Positions 52,514 to 61,892 of a stretch of 64,000 nucleotides of DNA are shown one piece after another. The DNA comes from Streptomyces longwoodensis (GTDB lineage Bacteria; Actinomycetota; Actinomycetes; Streptomycetales; Streptomycetaceae): the NCBI RefSeq assembly GCF_001514125.1, contig NZ_KQ948550.1, forward strand, positions 870,283-934,282, read 5' to 3'. The position numbers and the translations under genes are program-made. Position 1 is the stretch's first letter; each line of letters starts with the position of its first letter. The notes beneath the pieces were generated by a model. It saw nothing but the letters and a program-made list of their open reading frames with translations. It had not been told where the DNA came from and made no database searches.

Positions 52514-53527
52514 ATGGGTGACGCGGTGGAACTGGAGGTCGGCGGCCGGACCGTACGGCTGTCCAGCCCGGACAAGGTCTTCTTCCCCGAGCGCGGTTTC
52601 ACCAAGCTGGACCTCGCCCGCTACTACATCGCCGTCGGCCCCGGCATCCTGCGCGCCCTGCGCGACCGGCCGACCACCCTGGAGCGCTACCCCGAGGGCG
52701 TGGGCGGGGAGAACTTCTTCCAGAAGCGGGCGCCGAAGAACATGCCCGACTGGATCCCGACCGCCCACATCACCTTCCCCAGCGGGCGCAGCGCCGACGA
52801 GATGTGCCCGACCGAGGCCGGAGCGGTGGTGTGGGCCGCCCAGTTCGGCACGCTCACCTTCCACCCCTGGCCGGTGCGCCGCGACGACGTCGACCGTCCC
52901 GACGAACTGCGCATCGACCTCGACCCGCAGCCCGGCACCGACTACGACGACGCCGCCCGCGCCGCCCACGAACTGCGGGCGGTGCTCGACGAGTTCGGCG
53001 GGCTGCGCGGCTTCCCCAAGACCTCCGGCGGCCGGGGCCTGCACGTCTTCGTGCCCATCGAACCGCGCTGGACCTTCACCCAGGTCCGCCGCGCCGCCAT
53101 CGCCGTCGGCCGGGAGATGGAACGCCGCATGCCGGAGCGGGTCACCATCAAGTGGTGGAAGGAGGAGCGGGGCGAGCGGATCTTCATCGACTACAACCAG
53201 ACGGCCCGCGACCGCACGATCGCCTCCGCCTACTCCGTGCGCCCCCGCCCGCACGCCCCCGTCTCCGCGCCCCTGCGCTGGGAGGAGGTCGGCGTCGCCC
53301 ACCCGCAGGACTTCGACCTCGCGACCATGCCCGCGCGCTTCGCCGAACTCGGCGACGTGCACGCGGACATGGACGACCACCGCTACTCGCTCGAGGCCCT
53401 GCTCGACCTCGCCCGCCGCGACGAGCACGACCACGGCCTGGGCGACCTGCCGTACCCGCCGGAGTACCCGAAGATGCCGGGCGAGCCCCGACGGGTCCAG
53501 CCGAGCCGGGCCAGGAAGGACTCCTGA
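52514..53527 (+). CDS. LigD-type polymerase/primase domain protein
   Basis: 337 residues. Stand-alone archaeo-eukaryotic primase-type polymerase of the LigD family: SSPDKVFFPERGFTKLDLARYY near the start, the 5'-phosphate pocket QKRAPKNMPDW, the metal-binding pair in LRIDLDPQPG (Asp-Leu-Asp) and KTSGGRGLHVFVPI. It fills gaps and adds nucleotides at double-strand breaks during end joining. The ATG at 52514 is 74 bp from the divergent ligase start. The separation of polymerase and ligase into divergent genes replaces the fused LigD of mycobacteria. Confidence 0.92.
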   Translation: MGDAVELEVGGRTVRLSSPDKVFFPERGFTKLDLARYYIAVGPGILRALRDRPTTLERYPEGVGGENFFQKRAPKNMPDWIPTAHITFPSGRSADEMCPTEAGAVVWAAQFGTLTFHPWPVRRDDVDRPDELRIDLDPQPGTDYDDAARAAHELRAVLDEFGGLRGFPKTSGGRGLHVFVPIEPRWTFTQVRRAAIAVGREMERRMPERVTIKWWKEERGERIFIDYNQTARDRTIASAYSVRPRPHAPVSAPLRWEEVGVAHPQDFDLATMPARFAELGDVHADMDDHRYSLEALLDLARRDEHDHGLGDLPYPPEYPKMPGEPRRVQPSRARKDS

Positions 53528-53554
53528 ACCCGACCCGGCCCGACTCCTCGGCGT

Positions 53555-55774
53555 CTACAGCTCCTTGATCCGTACGTCGCGGTACGACACCACGTCCGAC
53601 GTGCTGTGCACCTGGAGCCCGACGTAACCGGAGGCGAAGCGCCGCCCGTCCGTGCCGGGGTCGTCCGCGCGCGGCGGACTGAACTCCTGCCCGCCGAGGT
53701 TGTCGAACTCGTTGATCAGCACGCCGTTGCGGTAGACCGAGTAGTGCTGGCCGACCACGCGGACCTCGTAGTCGTTCCAGGTGCCCTTCTGGGTCACACC
53801 CGCGCCGGCCAGACCCACGCGGTCGAAGCCGTAGACCGAGCCGGTCTTGTAGGCGTCACCGTCGGGCTGGTCGAACACCTGCACCTCGTGCCCGAACTTG
53901 ATGGCGACCCACTCGGGCCGTGACTCCTCCGGGTGGTCGTGGACCCAGGGGAACCGCACGAAGACACCGGAGTTGGCGTTGCCGGTGCCCGGCGCGTCGT
54001 CCCGCCACTGGAGCCTGAGCGAGAAGTCGCCGTACTTGCGCTTCGGGTACCACAGCATGCCCAGGCCGGGCGCGGTGGTGCCGCTGGTGACCGAGCCGTC
54101 GGCGTTCCGCGCGAACGAGCCGCCGCCCACCTGCTCCCAGCGGGCGAAGGACTCCGGGGTGGCGTCCAGGATCGTGCGGTAGCCCTCGGTGTGGCCCGGC
54201 GTGCCGATGCCGGACCTGCGGGCCGCCTCCTGGACGGCGTCGTACTCGCGCCGGTCGAGGGCGCCCTCGCGCAGCAGCCGGTCCAGCACGGTCGTCACGT
54301 GCTTGAGGAACAGCGCCTGGGACGTCCACTCCTTCTCGTCCTCGACGAGTTCGCCGATCCGGCACCGGTTGTCGGTGACCCGGTTGCGCACGCCCGAGTC
54401 GACCGTGCCGACCACGACCGTCAGCCGCTCGTCGTGCTCGGGGCAGGGCGGCGCGGGGACCCCGCCGCCGGCCACCACGGTGAAGCCGACCGTGCGGGCC
54501 GCGGAGGTGTTGCCGGCCTTGTCGGTGGCCCGGTACGCCACCGTGTGGGCCCCGGCCCGGTCGACCACCAGCGGTCCGCCGTACGCGAGGTAGGGGCCGC
54601 CGTCGAGCGCGTACTCGATCCGGTCGACCCCCGACCCGCCGCCGTCGGTCGCCGCCACCGTGACCCGTGCGCTGCCGACGTACGCCCCGTCGGAGTCGCG
54701 CGTGCCCTCCACGGTCGCGCCCGTGACCGGCGGCACGGTGTCCCGCGGCGGTGTGGCCACCACCGTGAACGCGACGCTCTTCTCGGCGGAGGCGTTGCCC
54801 GCCTTGTCGGTGGCCCGGTACCGCACGGTGTGCGCGCCGACCTGATGGACCATCACCGGCTGGGTGTACGGACGCCAGGAGCCGCTGTCGACCGCGTACT
54901 CCACGGTGTTGACGCCGGACCCGGTGTCCGAGGCGGACACGGTGACCGTCGCCATGTCGAGGTAGGCACCGTCGGCGTCGCGCTCACCCGTCACGGTCGC
55001 CGAGGTCTCCGGCGCCGTGGTGTCGTCGGAGGGCGGGGCGACGACGGTGAACGTCACGCTCTTCTCCGTGGAGGCGTTGCCCGCCTTGTCGAAGGCCCGG
55101 TGGCGCAGCGTGTGCGAGCCGACCGTGTCGACCACGACCGGCGCGGTGTACGGCTGCCAGGTGTCCGCGGCGTCGAGCGCGTACTCCACGCGGTCCACGC
55201 CGGAGCCGCCCGCGTCGGTCGCGGTGAGCGCGACGGACGCCGAACCTACGTACGCGCCCTGGGCGTTGCGCGTGCCGGTCACCGCCGCCGACGTCTCGGG
55301 CGCCGTGGTGTCCTCGCCGCCGCCCTCGGTCACCACGAGGACGCCCTGCATCTGTCCGTGGCCGGGGATCGTGCAGTGGTAGAGGTAGCGGCCCGGGCTC
55401 AGCGTGACCTCGGCGGTGTGGCGGCCGCCCCGGTCGTCGTTCGGGTTGGCCAGGATGTTGAGCTCCACGTCGGCGTTGAACTCGGGATCGCTCGTCACGA
55501 ACGTCAACGTGTGCGGCATGCCCGTGGTGCTGCCGGTGGCCGCGCTGTTCTCGAAGACGATGGTCGCCGGACCCGCGACGGCCGTCGCGGGCACCGACGC
55601 GTACCGGGTGATGTCGTCGCCCGCGGTCCAGGTGAGGACCTGCTGGGCCGCGGCGGGCGCCCCGGGTGCTGCCGCGCCGGGAGCCTCCGGCCCCGCCTCG
55701 GCGGCGGCGGGCAGGCCGAGCAGCAGCAGGAGACCGGCCAGCAGGGCCGTCAGGACTCTCCGGTGACCCCTCAC
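53555..55774 (-). CDS. Secreted cupredoxin + Ig-like repeats + DUF1080 (3-keto-disaccharide hydrolase-like) protein
   Basis: 739 residues. Signal peptide (about 1-27); a type I copper domain (about 45-150) with ligands His in GMPHTLTF and Cys-His-Met in YHCTIPGHGQMQG; three beta-rich repeats of about 90 residues (each with GxxVEYALD...YTAPVVV...GxHTxxYRAxDKAGN); a helical spacer; and a C-terminal DUF1080 domain (about 555-739; GGSFARNADGSVTSGTT, NSGVFVRFPWVHD, YSVYRNGVLINEF). DUF1080 proteins include 3-keto-glycoside hydrolases. The GTG at 55774 overlaps the stop of the dehydrogenase gene (GTGA). Extracellular; copper domain may take electrons from the partner enzyme. Confidence 0.85.
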   Translation of the reverse strand: MRGHRRVLTALLAGLLLLLGLPAAAEAGPEAPGAAAPGAPAAAQQVLTWTAGDDITRYASVPATAVAGPATIVFENSAATGSTTGMPHTLTFVTSDPEFNADVELNILANPNDDRGGRHTAEVTLSPGRYLYHCTIPGHGQMQGVLVVTEGGGEDTTAPETSAAVTGTRNAQGAYVGSASVALTATDAGGSGVDRVEYALDAADTWQPYTAPVVVDTVGSHTLRHRAFDKAGNASTEKSVTFTVVAPPSDDTTAPETSATVTGERDADGAYLDMATVTVSASDTGSGVNTVEYAVDSGSWRPYTQPVMVHQVGAHTVRYRATDKAGNASAEKSVAFTVVATPPRDTVPPVTGATVEGTRDSDGAYVGSARVTVAATDGGGSGVDRIEYALDGGPYLAYGGPLVVDRAGAHTVAYRATDKAGNTSAARTVGFTVVAGGGVPAPPCPEHDERLTVVVGTVDSGVRNRVTDNRCRIGELVEDEKEWTSQALFLKHVTTVLDRLLREGALDRREYDAVQEAARRSGIGTPGHTEGYRTILDATPESFARWEQVGGGSFARNADGSVTSGTTAPGLGMLWYPKRKYGDFSLRLQWRDDAPGTGNANSGVFVRFPWVHDHPEESRPEWVAIKFGHEVQVFDQPDGDAYKTGSVYGFDRVGLAGAGVTQKGTWNDYEVRVVGQHYSVYRNGVLINEFDNLGGQEFSPPRADDPGTDGRRFASGYVGLQVHSTSDVVSYRDVRIKEL

Positions 55775-58245
55775 TGTCCCGCTCCCCTCGCGAGTTGGCC
55801 CGCGGCCGGTGTCGGACCGCCGCCCGTGTACGTGACCCGCCACAGCGCCGACCTGGCGTCCGAGGTGAAGAAGCCGCGCCCGTAGTCGAGGACGTACAGG
55901 GCGCCGTCGGGGCCGAACTTCCAGTCCATGAGGTTCTTGATGCCGTCGTTGCCGACGGGCACGATCCGCTTCAGCGACTCCGCGTGCACCGGCAGGCCGC
56001 CGTCGCCCTGGGTCGCCGGGTCCATGAGGACGGCGTTGCGCGGCTGGTCCGCGTCGTAGAAGTCGCCGACGAACCACTTGCCGTCCCAGTACGCCGGCCA
56101 CTTGGCCGGGCCCGCGGCGGCGTCGTACCGGTAGACCGGGCCGTTCATCGCCGCCTGGCCGCCGCCCTTGAGCCAGGGCAGCCGGTAGGTGGCGTCCGCC
56201 GGCCGGTACGTGGGCACCCCGTTCGCGTCGCGCGGGTAGTCCGGGCCGCCGCCCTGCGGCGAGTACCAGATGTTGTTGCCCGTCACCGGCGGCAGGTTCA
56301 CCAGGCCGTCGTTGTTCGGTGACTCGTTCTTCGGGTGGTCGCAGTCGTACCAGCCGAGCGGCTTCGACGGGTCGGGCAGGTTGCGGTCCCGGTAGGGCTG
56401 CTTGTTGCCCATGCAGTACGGCCAGCCCCGGTTGCCCGCCCGGGTGATGACGGCGAAGGTGTCGTACTTGGCCGGGCCCCAGACGGGGGAGGGCGCCGAG
56501 GCGTCCGGGCCGACCCAGCCCGCGTAGAGGACGTCGGTCGACTTGTCGACGAAGATGCGCGCCGGGTTGCGCACCCCCATCACGTAGATCTCACCGCGCG
56601 TCCTGCCGCCGCCCTCGGCGGTCTCCCGGCCCGTGAAGAGGTTGCCCTCGGGCAGCGTGTACGTCCCGTCGGGCTCCGGGTGGATGCGCAGGATCTTGCC
56701 GTTGAGGTTGTGGGTGTTGCCGGCGGTGCGGCGCGCGTCCGCGAAGGACACGCCCTTGTAGTTCGGCTGCGGGTTGTTGCCCGAGTAACCGTCGCTGAAG
56801 CCGCTGGAGTTGTTGTCACCGGTGGCGATGTACAGGTTGCCCTGGGAGTCCCAGGCCATCCCGCCACCCGCGTGGCAGCAGCTGTGGATCTGCACCGGCC
56901 AGGCCAGCAGCACCTTCTCGCTGCCCGGGTCGAGCCGGTTCGTCGCGAGGTCGAGCGTGAAGCGGGACACGCGCCGCTCCGCCATCTGCGTCGCGCGGTC
57001 GATCCGCGCGTGGGGCGTGTAGTGCAGGTACACCCAGCCGTTGCGCTCGAAGCCCGGGTCCAGCTCGATGCCGAGCAGCCCTTCCTCCACCTTGACCAGC
57101 TCGTCGCCGCCGCCCTTGTTGCCGAAGACCGTCAACTCCCCGGCCAGGGTGACCTTCCCGGTCCTCGGGTCGTAGACGTGGACCTGCCCCGTGCCCTTGC
57201 CGACGGCGGGGTCGTTCCAGTCGGTGACCACCGCCTGCGAGGCGTCGGCGCCGCCGCGGCCGATGTACAGCACGCGTCCGTCGGGTGCGGTGACCAGGCC
57301 GTGCGGCTCGCCGATCTGGTCGTTGCGGCCCGGCTGGTTGGGTGGAGTCAGCCGCTGCGCCTTGTAGTTGCCGGCGATGGTCGCCTTGCAGTCCGCCTGC
57401 ACCAGCCGGGTCGTCCACAGCAGGGCGCCGCGCAGGTGCGCGCGGAAGTCGCTCTCGTCGTACGAGGAGACCGTGCCGCCCATGCCGGTGTAGAAGGAGC
57501 GGCCGCCGTCGTAGTCGCGGCACCAGCTGATCGGGTGGTCCCAGCCGTTCGCGCCCGCCCCCGGCCGGTAGGTCGACTCCCGTACCCGGGCGACCGTGTG
57601 CACGTCCCCGGACGGGTTCTTCACCCAGTTCGGCCACTGGTCGGGCCGCTTCCACTGCGCGGGCAGGTCCTGGGTGGCCGGATGCCGCCGGTCCCCGACC
57701 TCGACGACCGCCCGCTGTACGGCCGTGGGGCTCGAGGGTGACGGGCGGGCGCCGATCAGCCCGGTGAACCAGTCCGAGTACGGTTCCGCGCGCGCCGCGT
57801 CATGGATGCCGACGAAGCCCCCGCCGGCCTCCATGTACGCCTCCAGGCCGGCTTCCTGCTCCGCGTCCAGGACGTCCCCGCCGCCGGTCAGGAAGACCAC
57901 GGCGTTGAACCGGCCGAGCCGGTCGGCGCTGGTGAAGACGGCGGGGTCGCCGGTGGCCTCCACCGTGAAGCGCTGGTCGGCCGGGCCGGTGAGGCCGATC
58001 CGTTCGACGGCCTCGATGCCGGCGTTCACGAGCGGCGACTCCTCACCCTCCGCCGCGGACCCGTGGAAGAGCAGCACCCGTACGTCCGCGGAACCGGGCG
58101 GCGACGGGATGGACATCGTTGTCAGGGGTGGTTCGGGCGCCGGTCCCGCGGTGGCCGCCGGGGCGGACAGCAGTCCGGCGACGACCGCGGCGGTCGCGGT
58201 GACCGCCCAGGTTCGTCTTCTCGCGCTCAACCCTCGTAAGTGCAT
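55771..58245 (-). CDS. Secreted ThuA + glucose/sorbosone dehydrogenase-like protein
   Basis: 824 residues. Signal peptide (about 1-35); ThuA-like domain (about 55-285; VRVLLFHGSAAEGEESPLV, GGFVGIHDAARAEPYSDWF, HPISWCRDYDGGRSFYTGMG); then a six-bladed quinoprotein-type sugar dehydrogenase domain (about 315-815; EEGLLGIELDPGFERNGWVY, HAGGGMAWDSQGNLYIATGD, GVRNPARIF, DWKFGPDGALYVLDYGRGFF). It probably oxidises a sugar outside the cell with PQQ or a similar cofactor. GAGGAGG lies before the ATG at 58245. Coupled to the cupredoxin-DUF1080 gene. Confidence 0.88.
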   Translation of the reverse strand: MHLRGLSARRRTWAVTATAAVVAGLLSAPAATAGPAPEPPLTTMSIPSPPGSADVRVLLFHGSAAEGEESPLVNAGIEAVERIGLTGPADQRFTVEATGDPAVFTSADRLGRFNAVVFLTGGGDVLDAEQEAGLEAYMEAGGGFVGIHDAARAEPYSDWFTGLIGARPSPSSPTAVQRAVVEVGDRRHPATQDLPAQWKRPDQWPNWVKNPSGDVHTVARVRESTYRPGAGANGWDHPISWCRDYDGGRSFYTGMGGTVSSYDESDFRAHLRGALLWTTRLVQADCKATIAGNYKAQRLTPPNQPGRNDQIGEPHGLVTAPDGRVLYIGRGGADASQAVVTDWNDPAVGKGTGQVHVYDPRTGKVTLAGELTVFGNKGGGDELVKVEEGLLGIELDPGFERNGWVYLHYTPHARIDRATQMAERRVSRFTLDLATNRLDPGSEKVLLAWPVQIHSCCHAGGGMAWDSQGNLYIATGDNNSSGFSDGYSGNNPQPNYKGVSFADARRTAGNTHNLNGKILRIHPEPDGTYTLPEGNLFTGRETAEGGGRTRGEIYVMGVRNPARIFVDKSTDVLYAGWVGPDASAPSPVWGPAKYDTFAVITRAGNRGWPYCMGNKQPYRDRNLPDPSKPLGWYDCDHPKNESPNNDGLVNLPPVTGNNIWYSPQGGGPDYPRDANGVPTYRPADATYRLPWLKGGGQAAMNGPVYRYDAAAGPAKWPAYWDGKWFVGDFYDADQPRNAVLMDPATQGDGGLPVHAESLKRIVPVGNDGIKNLMDWKFGPDGALYVLDYGRGFFTSDARSALWRVTYTGGGPTPAAGQLARGAGQ

Positions 58246-58434
58246 GGGCACCTCCTCGGTCTCGGCAGCAGCGCCATGGAACCTAGACGCCTTTGCCCCG
58301 CCCGCCAAGGGGTACGGACGGGATCCGGCTGACTTTGTCCTGGGTGTGGATGAACGGCTGTCGGGCCGGTACCTTCACTCGGGCGAACACCGCCCACGCC
58401 TCCCCAACGTCCCCCACCGGATGGAGAGTTCGGC

Positions 58435-59415
58435 ATGGACCGACGCACCTTCCACCGACGTCTGCTCGCGGGCGGCGCGGTCGCCGCGGCCTCCCTGCCC
58501 GTGGCGCCCCTGGTGTCCTCCGCGGCCGGCGCCGACGTCTCCGCGGCCGGCGGGACCGTGCGCACCGCACCGGCCGGCGGCGAGGTGAAACACCTCAGGC
58601 TGTACGCCGAGAAGCTCCCGGACGGACAGCTGGGCTACGGCCTGGAGAAGGGCGCGGCGACCGTACCCGGCCCGCTGATCGAACTCAACGAGGGCGACAC
58701 CCTGCACGTCGCGTTCGAGAACACCCTGGACGTCCCCGTGAGCCTGCACGTGCACGGCCTGGACTACGAGATCACCAACGACGGCACCAGGCACACCCGC
58801 AGCGACGTCGAACCCGGCGGCACCCGCACCTACACCTGGCGCACCCACGCCCCCGGCCGCCGCGAGGACGGCACCTGGCGGGCGGGCAGCGCGGGCTACT
58901 GGCACTACCACGACCACGTGGTGGGCACCGAGCACGGCACCGGAGGCATCCGCAAGGGGCTCTACGGCCCGGTGGTGGTCCGGCGCAAGGGCGACGTCCT
59001 GCCGGACCGGACGCACACCATCGTCTTCAACGACATGCTCATCAACAACCGGCCGGCCCACGGCGGACCCGACTTCGAGGCCACCACGGGCGACCGCGTC
59101 GAGTTCGTGATGATCACCCACGGTGAGTACTACCACACCTTCCACCTGCACGGACACCGCTGGGCCGACAACCGCACCGGCCTGCTGACCGGCCCCGACG
59201 ACCCCAGCCGGGTGATCGACAACAAGATCGTCGGCCCCGCCGACTCCTTCGGCTTCCAGGTGATCGCGGGGGAGGGGGTGGGCGCCGGCGCCTGGATGTA
59301 CCACTGCCACGTCCAGAGCCACTCCGACATGGGGATGGTGGGCCTGTTCCTGGTGAGGAAGCCGGACGGGACGATCCCGGGGTACGAGCCGCACGACCAC
59401 GGGGGGCACGGCTGA
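58435..59415 (+). CDS. Two-domain (small) laccase, multicopper oxidase
   Basis: 326 residues, the size of the streptomycete small laccase (SLAC type), which works as a homotrimer outside the cell and oxidises phenols with reduction of O2 to water. The Tat signal [14 protein letters not shown] is present. All copper motifs are seen: [20 protein letters not shown] and [15 protein letters not shown] with the type I Cys, His and Met. Divergent from the ThuA-dehydrogenase operon (189 bp), upstream of the LacI gene. His-rich C-terminus (HDHGGHG). Confidence 0.95.
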   Translation: MDRRTFHRRLLAGGAVAAASLPVAPLVSSAAGADVSAAGGTVRTAPAGGEVKHLRLYAEKLPDGQLGYGLEKGAATVPGPLIELNEGDTLHVAFENTLDVPVSLHVHGLDYEITNDGTRHTRSDVEPGGTRTYTWRTHAPGRREDGTWRAGSAGYWHYHDHVVGTEHGTGGIRKGLYGPVVVRRKGDVLPDRTHTIVFNDMLINNRPAHGGPDFEATTGDRVEFVMITHGEYYHTFHLHGHRWADNRTGLLTGPDDPSRVIDNKIVGPADSFGFQVIAGEGVGAGAWMYHCHVQSHSDMGMVGLFLVRKPDGTIPGYEPHDHGGHG

Positions 59416-59440
59416 CGGGGCGGCGGCCCGCGGGTCCCTG

Positions 59441-59507
59441 GCGCCGGCGCCGGCGCCGGCGCCGGCGCCGGTGGCGGTGGCGGTGGCAGTGGCGGTGGCG
59501 GTGGCGG
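59441..59507. repeat. GCGCCG and GGTGGC microsatellites
   Basis: Five perfect GCGCCG units (59441-59470) run straight into about six GGTGGC/GGCAGT units (to 59507), between the laccase and LacI genes. Self-complementary GGCGCC repeats can form cruciforms or act as terminator. Confidence 0.75.
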
Positions 59508-59606
59508 CGCGGGCCGGCGCGGTGCCCTTCCGCCCCCGCCCTCGGCCGGATCGGGCGTCCCTCCCGGAGCTATCCTGAGCGGCAGCCGCCGACGAGGAGT
59601 TCCACC

Positions 59607-60710
59607 GTGACCGACACCGCCCCACGACCGACCCTGGAGGCCGTGGCAGCGCGGGCCGGCGTCTCACGGGCGACCGTGTCGCGGGTCGTCAACGGCGGCG
59701 ACGGGGTCCGCGAACCCCTCGTGGAGCGGGTGCGGCGGGCCGTTGAGGAACTCGGGTACGTCCCCAACCAGGCAGCCCGCAGCCTGGTCACGCGCCGCCA
59801 CGACGCGGTCGCCGTCGTCATCGCCGAGCCGGAGGCCCGGGTCTTCGCCGACCCCTTCTTCGCGCTCCAGCTGCGCGGCATCAGCAAGGAGCTCACCGCG
59901 CACGACAACCAGCTGGTGCTGCTGCTCACCGAGGGCCGCGACGACCACGCACGCGTGGCCCGCTACCTCGCCGGGGGACACGTCGACGGCGCGCTGGTCT
60001 TCTCCCTGCACCTCGACGACCCTCTGCCCGGCCTGATCCAGGGCGCGGGCGTCCCCACCGTCTTCGGCGGACGGCCCGGCTGGAGCGACGGCCGCGCCGC
60101 CGCCACCGGGCCCACGGTCTACGTGGACAGCGACAACCGCGGCGGGGCCCGGGACGCCGTGCGCCACCTGGCCTCGCTCGGCCGCACCCGGATCGCCCAC
60201 ATCACCGGGCCCCTGGACCAGACCTCCGCGGCCGACCGGCTGGACGGCTACCGCGACGTCATGGGCGACGCCGACCCGGGGCTGGTCGCCGAGAGCGACT
60301 TCACCCCGGCCGGAGGGGAGCGGGCGATGCGCGCCCTCCTCGACCGGCGGCCCGGTCTGGACGCGCTGTTCGCCGCGAACGACCTCACCGCGGCCGGGGC
60401 GCTGCGGGTGCTGCGGGAACGGGGGCTGCGGGTGCCCGAGGACGTCGCCGTCGTCGGCTTCGACGACATGCTGCCGGTCGCCGAGCAGACGGACCCGCCG
60501 CTGACGACCGTCCGGCAGGACATCGAGGAGATGGGCCGGCTGATGGCCCGCCTGCTGCTGCGCCGCCTGGACCGCCCCGGAGGCGGCACCGGCCCGCGCG
60601 CGACCGACGAGGACGGCCCGGGCGGCACGCCCGCCCCGCCCGACGGCCCCGACGAAGCCGGGGCCGGCGTGGTCCTGCCGACCACCCTGGTCCGCCGCAC
60701 GTCGGCCTAG
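59607..60710 (+). CDS. LacI-family transcriptional regulator
   Basis: 367 residues. N-terminal LacI helix-turn-helix and hinge (TLEAVAARAGVSRATVSRVV ... LGYVPNQAARSLVTRR, 9-63), then a periplasmic-binding-protein-like sugar-sensing domain (about 65-330; GFDDMLPVAEQTDPPLTTV). The last 35 residues contain a Pro/Gly/Asp insertion before the final LPTTLVRRTSA. Its target may be the laccase or the sugar-oxidation operon. Its TAG stop forms part of the CTAG target of the IS5-family element immediately downstream; the protein is intact. Confidence 0.92.
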   Translation: MTDTAPRPTLEAVAARAGVSRATVSRVVNGGDGVREPLVERVRRAVEELGYVPNQAARSLVTRRHDAVAVVIAEPEARVFADPFFALQLRGISKELTAHDNQLVLLLTEGRDDHARVARYLAGGHVDGALVFSLHLDDPLPGLIQGAGVPTVFGGRPGWSDGRAAATGPTVYVDSDNRGGARDAVRHLASLGRTRIAHITGPLDQTSAADRLDGYRDVMGDADPGLVAESDFTPAGGERAMRALLDRRPGLDALFAANDLTAAGALRVLRERGLRVPEDVAVVGFDDMLPVAEQTDPPLTTVRQDIEEMGRLMARLLLRRLDRPGGGTGPRATDEDGPGGTPAPPDGPDEAGAGVVLPTTLVRRTSA

Positions 60711-61574
60711 GCAGCGTCTTGTCGATCATGTCTGGAGCCAGATGAGTGTGCTGGCCAGGGTGATGGCGGCGAGGTAGCGGTCGGGTTGCTTGTCGTAGCG
60801 GGTGGCGATGCCTCGCCACTGCTTGAGGCGGTGGAGGCAGCGCTCGACGACGTTGCGGCGGCGGTAGACGGTCCGGTCAAAGCCGCAGGGCCGTTCGCGC
60901 CGCCGGCGTCGTCCCGCGAGCTGGTCGACGCATTCGGGAATGGTCGCCTTGATTCCGCGTCTGCGCAGGCAGGCGCGGAAGGAACGGGCCGAGTAGCCCT
61001 TGTCTGCCACCACCCGCTCCGGCCGGACACGGGGCCGTCCCGGCCCGGCGCTCGCGACCCGGATCTTGTCGATGACCGTCTCGGCCTGGGTGCAGTCGTT
61101 GCGGGTGCCGGCCGTGACCGTGAACGCCAGGGGGCGGCCCCGTCCGTCGCAGGCCAGGTGGATCTTGCTGGTCAGTCCGCTGCGGGAGCGTCCGAGGCCG
61201 CGTTCCTCGAGCCCCCTTTGGCCGCGGTGTGCTGGTGGGCCCGCACGATGGTGGAGTCCAGGGCGACCAGCCAGTCCACCTCCGCCCGCTGCTGGGCTGC
61301 GGCAAGGAGCCGGTCGAAGGTGCCGTCCGCCGTCCAGCGGGCGAAGCGTCCGTGCACGGTCTGCCAGGGTCCGAACCGCTCCGGAAGGTCCCTCCAGGGC
61401 ACCCCGGTGTGGAACTTGAACACGATGCCCTCCAGCACCTGGCGGTCATCCCGCCACCTGCCCCGGGCCCGGCCCGCGGGCGGCAACAACGGCTCGATCA
61501 CCGCCCAGGCAGCGTCAGTTATCTCCCCATCCCTCACGACCAACCCAACGATCAGATGATCGGAAAGACACTGC
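60711..61574. mobile_element. IS5-family insertion sequence, 864 bp
   Basis: Terminal inverted repeats GCAGCGTCTTGTCGATCAT (left) and the complement of GCAGTGTCTTTCCGATCAT (right), 16 of 19 identical, flanked by CTAG on both sides (60707-60710 and 61575-61578), the YTAR target of this family. It carries a two-frame transposase on the minus strand and looks complete. It sits at the stop codon of the LacI gene. Confidence 0.92.
60726..61543 (-). CDS. IS5-family transposase (OrfA-OrfB, programmed -1 frameshift)
   Basis: OrfA (61543 to 61172) starts MVVRDGEITDAAWAVIEPLL and has the first DDE Asp in VDWLVALDSTIVRAHQHTAA. OrfB continues in the -1 frame after an AAAGGGGG slippery run (61219-61212) with GLGRSRSGLTSKIHLACDG, the second Asp in VVADKGYSARSFRACL and the Glu in VVERCLHRLKQWRGIATRY. 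The fused product is 272 residues, normal for IS5-type elements of this length. The stop lies inside the left inverted repeat. Frame arithmetic (818 bp = 3n-1) agrees with one -1 shift. Confidence 0.9.
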
Positions 61575-61578
61575 CTAG

Positions 61579-61785
61579 GCTCGGTCTGCTCAAGGGCCGC
61601 CGTCGCCTGCTGGGCAACTACCCGCCCGGCGAAGCGGAACAGTGACCGCGCCCGCCGCCATCGCCGACCTCATCACCGGTCGCAGTGCGCCGGCACCGAG
61701 GCTCGCCCTCACCCGGCTCGTGTGGAAGCCCACGGCGCCCGCGCAGGCTGCCGTCCGGTCCGTAGTAGCCTCGGCTGCCAGCTGA
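61579..61785 (+). pseudogene. 3' remnant of a lost gene, possibly an FAD-dependent oxidoreductase
   Basis: Immediately after the IS, a frame without start ends at TGA 61783-61785. The part TAPAAIADLITGRSAPAPRLAL resembles the C-terminal helix of FAD-dependent oxidoreductases (APA...LADLITGR.P). A second frame (LKGRRRLLGNYPPGEAEQ, stop 61643) overlaps it. It is probably the scar of a gene lost with or before the IS insertion. Assignment is weak. Nothing else is seen up to 61892. Confidence 0.3.
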
Positions 61786-61892
61786 GCCAAGGGCCCAGGG
61801 CGGCACCGCGCCCGTTGGCGGCTGTCTGCTACGCCTTGCTGCTTGTGCTGTTCCGGGGCCGGTGGCGTTCAGCGGCGCTCGGCGGGGGCGGT

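Noticed and set aside
55775..56101. Upstream extension of the cupredoxin-DUF1080 frame into the dehydrogenase gene
   Set aside because: A secretion signal begins at the GTG at 55774, which overlaps the upstream stop by GTGA.
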